DNA of 24,098 nucleotides from assembly GCA_947178015.1 (NCBI GenBank), contig CAMWWW010000003.1, positions 1 to 24,098 on the forward strand, given 5' to 3'. The DNA comes from an uncultured Clostridia bacterium. GTDB lineage: Bacteria; Bacillota; Clostridia; Lachnospirales; Lachnospiraceae. The position numbers were made by a program, and so were the translations under genes. Shown here piece after piece: positions 1-6,207 of the stretch. Position 1 is the stretch's first letter. Each line of letters opens with the position of its first letter. The notes beneath the pieces are model-generated. The model saw only the letters and a program-made list of their open reading frames with translations, ran no database searches and had not been told where the DNA came from.

Positions 1-6
1 TCTGCA

Positions 7-61
7 CGGACCATTCTCAAAAATGATTATACGAATCACCTTTACAAAAACCTATGTTTTT
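7..61 (+). repeat. Dispersed repeat, copy 1
   Basis: Positions 7-61 match the reverse complement of 23935-23989 at 42 of 55 positions without gaps, and most differences are transitions. The part from 19 to 61 also matches 2223-2265 at 33 of 43 positions. The shared core is AAAATGATTAYAC. In copies 1 and 3 a reading frame entering from outside the window stops at the same TGA inside this core (24-26 here). The element continues left of the window, so its full size and type cannot be told. Confidence 0.7.
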
Positions 62-68
62 GTAAAGG
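39..68. repeat. Perfect 13-bp inverted repeat
   Basis: CCTTTACAAAAAC (39-51) and GTTTTTGTAAAGG (56-68) are exact reverse complements around a CTAT loop. No U-tract follows on either strand, so this is not a standard terminator. The other two repeat copies hold only degraded forms of this palindrome. Confidence 0.7.
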
Positions 69-218
69 ACATAGATAAAACTCTCTTTCTCTCAGATTCC
101 CTTGCGGTTTTTATGTAATCGGAGAGTCACAGTCCCTCTGAAGAGGGCTAACCGCCTACTATCTTGGTAGTCCCAAAGAAATATTAGCACAGTTCGACAG
201 GAAATTCAATCTGATTTT

Positions 219-305
219 CTACCCCGCCATCTGTTCTACAAGCCTGTCCATTATTTCGCTGTATGCCTCATCAACTTCCGCAAAATGCTTCCAAAAAATG
301 TTTTC
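219..305 (-). pseudogene. Short remnant resembling the TnpV C-terminal half
   Basis: On the - strand an open stretch of 28 codons between stops ends at TAG (219-221). It reads ...KHFAEVDEAYSEIMDRLVEQMA.. in overlapping part: key features are a KHFAEVDEA segment followed by IMDRLVEQMAG. This resembles the pattern H-L-x-E-I-D..(L/R)L-x-x-Q-M-A of TnpV, a small protein of about 120 residues carried by Clostridia conjugative transposons. There is no start codon, no ribosome binding site and nothing like the conserved TnpV C-terminal end. If correct, it is a fossil of an integrated element. The match is from memory of the family and is short. Confidence 0.35.
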
Positions 306-371
306 TTATCCATCTATACTTCCAACCTGATATTCTGTTATGTATCCAAAATCTGTAAACGGGATGTATCT

Positions 372-1982
372 TTATATTTTATGAAAAGATGCCGCCTCCA
401 CAAATCCCTGAAATAATGGATGTGGTCTGTTTGGTCTGGATTTAAACTCAGGATGAGCTTGTGTTGCAACAAACCATGGATGGGAAGGGATCTCGATCAT
501 CTCTACAATCCGCCCATCTGGTGAAATTCCAGAAAGCTTCATTCCTTTTTTTACAAGCTGCTCTCTGTAATCATTATTTACCTCATAACGATGCCGATGA
601 CGTTCTGTTATCCTTTCCCTGCCATATAAAGTATATGCCTTTGAGGATCTATCCAATAAGCATGGATAAGAACCAAGCCTAAGAGTCCCGCCAATATCCT
701 CGACTCCATCCTGCTCAGGCATAAGATGGATAACAGGATGACTACTTACAGGATCAAATTCTGCGCTGTGCGCATCGGCAAAAAGCAGCACATGTCTTGC
801 AAATTCCACAATGGATAACTGCATCCCAAGGCATAACCCCAGAAACGGGATATTTTGCACCCTTGCATATTGAATGGCACATAGCATCCCCTCTATTCCT
901 CTGTCTCCAAAGCCTCCCGGAACAAGTATGCCATTGATTCCCCTTAAATGCTCCTTAACATTTCCTTCTGTCACCTGTTCCGAATCTATCCATCGAATAT
1001 TCACATGGATGCTTCCCGGAACACCACCATGTTTTAGCGCTTCTACTACACTGATGTATGCATCATGAAGCTGTGTGTATTTTCCCACTAAAGCAATCTC
1101 TATCTCCTTATTGGGATTTCGAAAGGCTTGGATCATTGCCTCCCAGTCCTGAAGCTCTGGGGACGGACAGGGAAGCTTCAAGCACGCACACACCACCTCG
1201 GCAAGATGTTCTTTCTCCATGGCAAGAGGAGCTTCATATAAAATATCCACATCCAGATTTTGAAGAACATGAGAACTTGGCACATTACAAAAAAGAGCAA
1301 TTTTATCCTTCACCCCCTGATCCATAGGGTACTCGGAACGGCATACAAGAACATCCGGCTGAATTCCAATTCCCTGAAGCTCTTTCACACTCGCCTGCGT
1401 CGGTTTCGTCTTCATCTCGCCAGAAGCTTTTAGATATGGGATTAAGGTAACATGAATTAAAATGGCGTTATCATGTCCTACATCATGTTGAAACTGGCGG
1501 ATAGATTCCAGAAATGGCTGGCTTTCTATATCTCCCACTGTGCCGCCCACCTCGATAATGGCTATTTTCAAATTTTCTGAATCCATATCTCTGTAAAAAC
1601 GGCTTTTGATTTCATCGGTAATATGAGGAATTACCTGAACGGTACCGCCGCCGAAATCTCCTCTTCTTTCCTTATTTAGTACCGACCAATAGATCTTACC
1701 AGTGGTGACATTGGAATTTTTATTCAGATTTTCATCAATAAATCTTTCATAATGTCCCAGATCCAGATCCGTCTCCACTCCATCATCTGTCACAAAAACC
1801 TCCCCATGCTGTATGGGATTCATAGTACCCGGATCGATGTTAATATAGGGATCAAATTTCTGCATTGTCACCTTATACCCACGCGCCTTTAAAAGCCGCC
1901 CCAAAGACGCTGCCGTAATTCCCTTTCCAAGACCAGACACCACTCCTCCTGTCACAAAAACATACTTAACCGCCATATTCAT
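372..1982 (-). CDS. pyrG: CTP synthase (glutamine hydrolysing)
   Basis: Converts UTP to CTP with ATP and glutamine, the last step of de novo pyrimidine nucleotide synthesis; cytoplasmic. The 536 residues match the usual 530-550. The N-terminal synthetase domain (about 1-270) shows the P-loop GGVVSGLGKG, DPYINIDPGTM and the Mg-binding ETDLDLGHYERF. The C-terminal class I amidotransferase domain shows the oxyanion region PGGFGDRG, the nucleophile motif GLCLGMQ and the His-Glu pair in AHPEFKSRP. The start at 1982 has AGGAG five bases upstream. Several positions normally near-invariant differ: DYLG(A)TVQVIPHIT reads DFGGGTVQVIPHIT, and KTKPTQHSV reads KTKPTQASV. It is transcribed against its neighbours and faces a likely transposon scar, so it could be an acquired or second copy, which this window alone cannot decide. 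Confidence 0.96.
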   Translation of the reverse strand: MNMAVKYVFVTGGVVSGLGKGITAASLGRLLKARGYKVTMQKFDPYINIDPGTMNPIQHGEVFVTDDGVETDLDLGHYERFIDENLNKNSNVTTGKIYWSVLNKERRGDFGGGTVQVIPHITDEIKSRFYRDMDSENLKIAIIEVGGTVGDIESQPFLESIRQFQHDVGHDNAILIHVTLIPYLKASGEMKTKPTQASVKELQGIGIQPDVLVCRSEYPMDQGVKDKIALFCNVPSSHVLQNLDVDILYEAPLAMEKEHLAEVVCACLKLPCPSPELQDWEAMIQAFRNPNKEIEIALVGKYTQLHDAYISVVEALKHGGVPGSIHVNIRWIDSEQVTEGNVKEHLRGINGILVPGGFGDRGIEGMLCAIQYARVQNIPFLGLCLGMQLSIVEFARHVLLFADAHSAEFDPVSSHPVIHLMPEQDGVEDIGGTLRLGSYPCLLDRSSKAYTLYGRERITERHRHRYEVNNDYREQLVKKGMKLSGISPDGRIVEMIEIPSHPWFVATQAHPEFKSRPNRPHPLFQGFVEAASFHKI

Positions 1983-2065
1983 TCACACTCCTATCTTTCT
2001 TTTTCAATCGAAACCACCACGCAGGATGCTGTGCCAATAGCAAGCTTCCCTATGCATCTCTGCAC

Positions 2066-2095
2066 ATAAAAATAGGTGACTTTAACAAGCCACCT
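2066..2095 (-). terminator. Terminator-like hairpin in the pyrG leader (attenuator candidate)
   Basis: On the - strand AGGTGGCTT (2095-2087) and AAGTCACCT (2082-2074) form a 9-bp stem with one G-U pair around a GTTA loop. It is followed by ATTTTTATG. It sits about 85 bases upstream of the pyrG start codon and downstream of the likely promoter, so it should cut transcription before the gene unless antiterminated. This is the layout of CTP- or UTP-controlled attenuation known for pyrG in Gram-positive bacteria, but the sensor is not evident. Confidence 0.6.
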
Positions 2096-2162
2096 CTCCT
2101 TTGAAGCACATCCGAACCCATCTTCGGTTCCTGCTTATTCACTTTTACAGAAATTTATTATA
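2096..2162 (-). promoter_or_regulatory. pyrG -10 box and structured leader
   Basis: A TATAAT lies at 2162-2157 on the - strand; the -35 (TAGTAT at 17-bp spacing) is poor. Downstream the RNA can fold as AAGCA ... TGCTT enclosing GAACC/GGTTC. Alternatively CCGAA can pair with TTCGG. AAGC and ACC of this segment can also pair with GGT and GCTT of the terminator's 5' arm, which would make an antiterminator. I do not recognise it as a known riboswitch class. Confidence 0.4.
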
Positions 2163-2222
2163 TTACAAAATATAATAAAATACTAGAGTGTATTTCGAAA
2201 ATAATGATATAAATATATCTAT

Positions 2223-2285
2223 GAAAATGATTATACAAGTAACTCTTACAAAAAGTAATATTTTTATCAAAAAATTGTCAACAAG
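2223..2285 (+). repeat. Dispersed repeat, copy 2
   Basis: 2223-2265 matches copy 1 at 33 of 43 positions without gaps. Its right part (TTTATCAAAAAAT, 2263-2275) is shared with copy 3 instead. It lies about 35-95 bp upstream of the ftsH promoter, in the same orientation as copy 1. Together copies 1 and 2 bracket pyrG as direct repeats. It lacks the CGGACC flank that copies 1 and 3 share. Confidence 0.6.
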
Positions 2286-2317
2286 TGAATTATTAATAAA
2301 ATTTTATAATATGTATA

Positions 2318-2346
2318 TTGATTTATCTGGTGACAAATCCTATAAT
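2318..2346 (+). promoter_or_regulatory. ftsH promoter
   Basis: TTGATT (2318-2323) and TATAAT (2341-2346) are spaced by exactly 17 bp, a near-consensus sigma-A promoter. Transcription should start at about 2353, roughly 39 nt before the ftsH start codon. Confidence 0.75.
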
Positions 2347-2353
2347 GGAGTAG

Positions 2354-2369
2354 ACTGGCGATGACCAGT
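2354..2369 (+). promoter_or_regulatory. Hairpin at the predicted ftsH mRNA 5' end
   Basis: ACTGG (2354-2358) and CCAGT (2365-2369) pair around a 6-nt loop. It lies at the very start of the predicted transcript and before the AGGAGG (2382-2387), so it may protect the 5' end from decay. It is short and could be chance. Confidence 0.35.
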
Positions 2370-2391
2370 ACATACTGATGTAGGAGGAGTT

Positions 2392-4317
2392 ATGGACGAA
2401 AACAAGAACAGGAACAGCAATAAGCTGCCCAAGAACACACAGACAATTATTATTCTGGTGATTTCAGGACTGCTGATGCTGACGTTGATCAGCTTTATGA
2501 ATAGCTGGATCAAGAGCAGTACAACGAAGTACATTTCATATACAGAATTTGTGAGCAAGATGGAGGCTGGTGAGATAGAGGCCGTCCGCGTAGAGTCTGA
2601 CCGGATTGTTATCGTGCCGAAGAAGCAGGTTAGCCCAATGCTGGAATTTACGTATTATACTGGCTTTGGTGTAGATCGCACAACCTTGTATGAGGCGTGC
2701 GCGGCAAATAATGTACAGTTTGATGTGCCAGTTCAGGATTCTGGCTCAGCTATCCTTGACTTTTTGTTGGTGTGGGTGTTGCCGATCGTGCTGATGTACG
2801 CAGTGCTGGGCTTTTTTGTGAGGCGAATGACCCGCAGCGGCGGAGGTATGATGGGTGTCGGGAAGAGCACAGCAAAGGTGTATGTGGAAAAGTCAACGGG
2901 TGTCACTTTTAAGGATGTGGCGGGACAGGATGAGGCGAAGGAGTCCTTGACAGAAATTGTAGATTTTCTGCACAATCCGGGAAAATATGTTAAGATTGGC
3001 GCCAAGCTTCCGAAAGGAGCGCTATTGGTAGGACCTCCCGGCACAGGTAAGACATTGCTTGCTAAGGCGGTTGCAGGAGAGGCGAAGGTTCCATTTTTCT
3101 CTCTTGCGGGCTCGGATTTTGTGGAGATGTTCGTCGGTGTCGGCGCTTCCAGAGTGAGGGATCTGTTTAAGCAGGCACAGCAGATGGCGCCATGTATTAT
3201 TTTTATTGATGAGATTGATGCGATCGGAAAGACAAGGGATACCCGCTATGGTGGGAATGACGAGAGAGAACAGACCTTAAACCAGCTTCTCTCTGAGATG
3301 GATGGTTTTGATACCTCAAAGGGACTTTTGATTCTTGCCGCTACAAACCGACCAGAGGTTTTGGATAAGGCGCTGCTGCGACCGGGGCGTTTTGACCGGA
3401 GAATTATTGTGGACAAGCCAGATTTAAAGGGAAGGTTGGAGACACTTCGCGTTCATTCAAAGGACGTGTTGATGGATGACAGTGTGAATCTGGATGAGAT
3501 AGCGCTGGCTACATCAGGCGCGGTTGGTTCGGATCTGGCAAATATGATCAATGAGGCGGCGATCCTTGCGGTTAAGCGGGGAAGAAATGTGGTGAATCAG
3601 GCGGATCTGTTTGAGTCGGTAGAGGTCGTGATCGCCGGCAAGGAGAAGAAGGATCGGATACTGAAGGAAAAAGAAAAGCGGACGGTTGCCTATCATGAGG
3701 TGGGACATGCGCTTGTCACCGCGCTTCAGAAGGATGCGGAGCCAGTGCAGAAAATCACGATTGTGCCAAGAACCATGGGATCTCTGGGATATGTGATGCA
3801 GGTGCCAGAGGAAGAGAAATATCTGATGAGCAAGGATGAGCTGGAGGCGCGGCTTGTGACATTGCTTGCGGGGCGTGCGGCGGAGGAGCTTGTTTTTGAT
3901 ACTGTGACGACAGGAGCATCCAATGACATTGAGAAGGCGACGCAGATAGCAAGAGCGATGATCACGCAGTACGGAATGTCAGAGAAATTTGGCTTGATGA
4001 GTCTTGAGAGTATAGAAAATCGCTATTTGGACGGACGTGCGGTATTAAACTGTGGAGACGCCACGGCAGCGGAGATTGATCAGGAGGTGATGAAGGTACT
4101 GAAAAGTGCCTTTGAGCGTGCAAAAGAGCTGTTGGCAGAAAATCGTGATGTTTTAGATAAAATCGCAGAGTTCCTGTTTGAGAAGGAGACAATTACAGGA
4201 AAAGAGTTTATGGAGATTTTCCATGAGGTGCGAGGAGAAGAGCAGCAGACAGAACAGGCAGAGGAAAGTAGCATGATTGCCAAGGAGGAAGAACAGATTG
4301 AAGAGCTGGGAGATTAA
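2392..4317 (+). CDS. ftsH: ATP-dependent zinc metalloprotease FtsH
   Basis: Membrane-anchored AAA+ protease that pulls out and degrades misassembled membrane proteins and some short-lived cytosolic regulators; acts as a hexamer. Its 641 residues are normal for the family. Two membrane helices are visible (about 17-37 and 121-143) around an extracytoplasmic FtsH_ext domain. Then come Walker A GPPGTGKT (214-221), pore loop MFVGVG (about 246-251), Walker B FIDEID (271-276), the second region of homology ending RPGRFDR, the zinc site HEVGH (435-439) and a probable third ligand Asp in GASNDIEKA. The C-terminal tail is rich in Glu. AGGAGG lies 4-5 bases before ATG. It has its own promoter, and its last 20 bases overlap the start of the GH43 gene, so the two are almost surely cotranscribed. 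The usual tilS-hpt neighbours are absent. Confidence 0.98.
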   Translation: MDENKNRNSNKLPKNTQTIIILVISGLLMLTLISFMNSWIKSSTTKYISYTEFVSKMEAGEIEAVRVESDRIVIVPKKQVSPMLEFTYYTGFGVDRTTLYEACAANNVQFDVPVQDSGSAILDFLLVWVLPIVLMYAVLGFFVRRMTRSGGGMMGVGKSTAKVYVEKSTGVTFKDVAGQDEAKESLTEIVDFLHNPGKYVKIGAKLPKGALLVGPPGTGKTLLAKAVAGEAKVPFFSLAGSDFVEMFVGVGASRVRDLFKQAQQMAPCIIFIDEIDAIGKTRDTRYGGNDEREQTLNQLLSEMDGFDTSKGLLILAATNRPEVLDKALLRPGRFDRRIIVDKPDLKGRLETLRVHSKDVLMDDSVNLDEIALATSGAVGSDLANMINEAAILAVKRGRNVVNQADLFESVEVVIAGKEKKDRILKEKEKRTVAYHEVGHALVTALQKDAEPVQKITIVPRTMGSLGYVMQVPEEEKYLMSKDELEARLVTLLAGRAAEELVFDTVTTGASNDIEKATQIARAMITQYGMSEKFGLMSLESIENRYLDGRAVLNCGDATAAEIDQEVMKVLKSAFERAKELLAENRDVLDKIAEFLFEKETITGKEFMEIFHEVRGEEQQTEQAEESSMIAKEEEQIEELGD

Positions 4318-5170
4318 TATTCGTGATCCCTATGTTTTGGTGTGTGATGGAGTATATTATATGTATGGCACACGTGCGGAAACCTGTTGGGGCGAGGCGA
4401 CGGGATTTGATTGTTATGTGGGAAAAAATCTTGAGGATTGGGAAGGACCATTTGAGGTGTTTCATAAGCCAGAAGGTTTTTGGGCTGACAGAAATTGCTG
4501 GGCGCCGGAGGTTCATTATTATAAGGGAGCATATTATATGTTTGCAACCTTTAAAGGAGAGGGGATTTTTGGCGGTACGCAGATATTGCGGGCAGACAAT
4601 CCATTGGGTCCCTTTGTGGAACACAGTCAGAGACAGGTGACGCCAAAGGACTGGGAGTGTATTGATGGTACATTCTATGTCAGCCCTGAGGGAAAACCTT
4701 ATATGGTTTTTGTACATGAGTGGGTGCAGATTCAGGATGGAACCATCTGTGCAGTGGAGCTTGCAAAAGATTTGACGGCAGCGGTCGGTGAGCCGATAAA
4801 GCTGTTTGCCGCATCAGAGGCAGAAAGCTGGGTGCTTGCTCATGAGAATCCAAATCATCCGGGCAAAAATTATGTCACGGACGGCCCGTTCCTATACAGA
4901 ACAAAGACAGGAAGGCTGATCCTTTTGTGGTCCAGCTTTGGACAAGAAGGATATACAGAGGCGCTCGCCTACTCGGACAACGGCGATATTACAGGGAAAT
5001 GGAGACAGGAAGAGAGGTTGTTGTTTTCCCAAAATGGCGGGCATGGTATGCTGTTTACAGGACTTGACGGGGAATTGTACCTTACACTTCATTCCCCCAA
5101 CAAAAAACTGGAGGAGCGTCCTGTGTTCTATCGAATTCGAGAACAAGATGATACGCTGTATGTAGAATAG
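4298..5170 (+). CDS. GH43-family glycoside hydrolase, cytoplasmic
   Basis: Five-bladed beta-propeller hydrolase, likely acting on arabinose- or xylose-containing oligosaccharides; the exact substrate cannot be told. It is about 290 residues, a single domain with no signal peptide, so it probably works on imported oligosaccharides. The catalytic base Asp sits in INIRDPYVLV near the N-terminus, and a second Asp is in CIDGTFYV. Where many GH43 enzymes show EGP with the acid Glu, this one has VTDGPFLYR; this may be a subfamily trait. I choose the TTG at 4298 because AAGGAGG lies at 4282-4288, nine bases upstream and inside ftsH; an upstream TTG at 4277 precedes that site and is unlikely. The gene overlaps ftsH by 20 bp, which suggests translational coupling. 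A terminator follows directly. Confidence 0.85.
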   Translation: MKSWEINIRDPYVLVCDGVYYMYGTRAETCWGEATGFDCYVGKNLEDWEGPFEVFHKPEGFWADRNCWAPEVHYYKGAYYMFATFKGEGIFGGTQILRADNPLGPFVEHSQRQVTPKDWECIDGTFYVSPEGKPYMVFVHEWVQIQDGTICAVELAKDLTAAVGEPIKLFAASEAESWVLAHENPNHPGKNYVTDGPFLYRTKTGRLILLWSSFGQEGYTEALAYSDNGDITGKWRQEERLLFSQNGGHGMLFTGLDGELYLTLHSPNKKLEERPVFYRIREQDDTLYVE

Positions 5171-5176
5171 AGGATG

Positions 5177-5205
5177 CGGTCAGATATTTCTGGCCGTTTT
5201 CTTTT
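5177..5205 (+). terminator. Rho-independent terminator after the GH43 gene
   Basis: CGGTCAG (5177-5183) and CTGGCCG (5190-5196) form a 7-bp stem with one G-U pair around ATATTT. TTTTCTTTT follows. It closes the ftsH-GH43 unit. Confidence 0.85.
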
Positions 5206-5257
5206 ACTTGATGACATATAAGGCGATAGTACAAAAGAAGCGGAAGGAGGTTTTTGT

Positions 5258-6205
5258 GTGAAAATTGATTTGCATGTACATCTTGATGGTTCCCTGCGTC
5301 CTAAGACGGTGTGGGAGCTTGCAGCGGAGCAGGGAGTTCGGCTTCCTGTTTCTTCTGAGGAGGAGCTTGCGCGCTGCATGCGGGTGTCAGAGAGTTGTAA
5401 TAATCTTACCGAGTATTTACAATGTTTTGACATACCTCTCTTGGTGCTGCAAAAGCCGGAGGCTATGGAGAGGGTAGTGTATGAGCTTTGTGAAGATTTG
5501 GCGGAGCAGGGGCTTGCTTATGCTGAGATACGTTTTGCTCCGCAGCTTTCTTTGCGTGGCGGCATGAGCATGGACGAGGTAGTCGAGGCAGCGATTCGCG
5601 GCATGAACCGGGGGCTGGCGGCATATCCTTCTCTATGTGCAGGATTGCTGCTCTGTTTTATGCGCGGAAAGGATACTGATCCATTCAATGAAGCAACCCT
5701 TAAGTCTGCGGTGAAATACTTTGGGAGAGGGGTGCTTGGCGTTGATCTTGCAGGGGCAGAGGCATTGTTTCCCACAGAGAGATACCGGGATTTGTTTTAC
5801 AAAGTAAGAGAAGCGGGGATAAAGTTTACCATACATGCTGGGGAGGCAGCCGGACCAGAAAGTGTAAAATACGCCTTGGAATTTGGGGCGGTGCGCTTAG
5901 GGCATGGCGTGCGCGCCGTGGAGGATGAGGCGCTGATAGAGAGGCTGGTTCATGAAAAGATTACGCTGGAGGTATGTCCGACAAGCAATCTCCACACAAA
6001 GCTTGCCAAAGATCCATATAGTCATCCAATCCGCACATTGTTTGACCGCGGTGTCCGCGTAACAGTAAATACAGACAATATGACGGTATCCCATACCACG
6101 TTGGAGAAGGAATATCACTTTTTGAAGCAATATTATAACTTTACAGACAGTGAGATAGCAAAGATGCAGGAGTATGCAAGGGAAGCAGCATTTTTTGAGG
6201 ATTAG
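5258..6205 (+). CDS. add: Adenosine deaminase
   Basis: Zinc amidohydrolase that turns adenosine or deoxyadenosine into inosine and ammonia for purine salvage; cytoplasmic. The 315 residues fit the shorter bacterial form. Zinc ligands are seen in HVHLDGS (His6, His8), in IHAGE (His193, with catalytic Glu196), and in NTDN (Asp273); the proton-shuttling His is in RLGHGVR (His216). The family's usual NTDDP is NTDNM here, a form I associate with Clostridia. The GTG start has AAGGAGG seven bases upstream, and the protein starts right at the first beta strand. No strong promoter is seen in the 52 bp after the preceding terminator, though one is expected. uvrC follows after 2 nt. Confidence 0.93.
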   Translation: MKIDLHVHLDGSLRPKTVWELAAEQGVRLPVSSEEELARCMRVSESCNNLTEYLQCFDIPLLVLQKPEAMERVVYELCEDLAEQGLAYAEIRFAPQLSLRGGMSMDEVVEAAIRGMNRGLAAYPSLCAGLLLCFMRGKDTDPFNEATLKSAVKYFGRGVLGVDLAGAEALFPTERYRDLFYKVREAGIKFTIHAGEAAGPESVKYALEFGAVRLGHGVRAVEDEALIERLVHEKITLEVCPTSNLHTKLAKDPYSHPIRTLFDRGVRVTVNTDNMTVSHTTLEKEYHFLKQYYNFTDSEIAKMQEYAREAAFFED

Positions 6206-6207
6206 AC

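Larger units (their letters stand above)
1..371. other. Non-coding left edge, 371 bp
   Basis: No intact gene is seen. From left to right the stretch holds one copy of a dispersed repeat (7-61), a perfect 13-bp inverted repeat (39-51/56-68), small hairpins such as CCCTC/GAGGG at 134-138/143-147, and a decayed reading frame on the - strand at 219-305. No convincing Rho-independent terminator follows pyrG, whose 3' end points into this stretch. It looks like a scar region where mobile-element debris has accumulated. Confidence 0.6.
1983..2391. other. Divergent intergenic region between pyrG and ftsH
   Basis: This 409-bp AT-rich stretch has no gene. On the - strand it holds a possible pyrG -10 box, a structured leader and a terminator-like hairpin. 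On the + strand it holds the second copy of the dispersed repeat, the ftsH promoter and a short hairpin at the expected ftsH mRNA 5' end. Confidence 0.7.

Noticed and set aside
39..68. Terminator for pyrG or for a gene left of the window
   Set aside because: The stem is perfect, but no U-tract follows on either strand, and it is more than 300 bp from the pyrG stop.
2221..2237. Fur/PerR-like box in the repeat core (TGAAAATGATTATACA)
   Set aside because: It fits the 7-1-7 Fur pattern only partly, and the same core occurs in the other repeat copies with no iron-related gene nearby.
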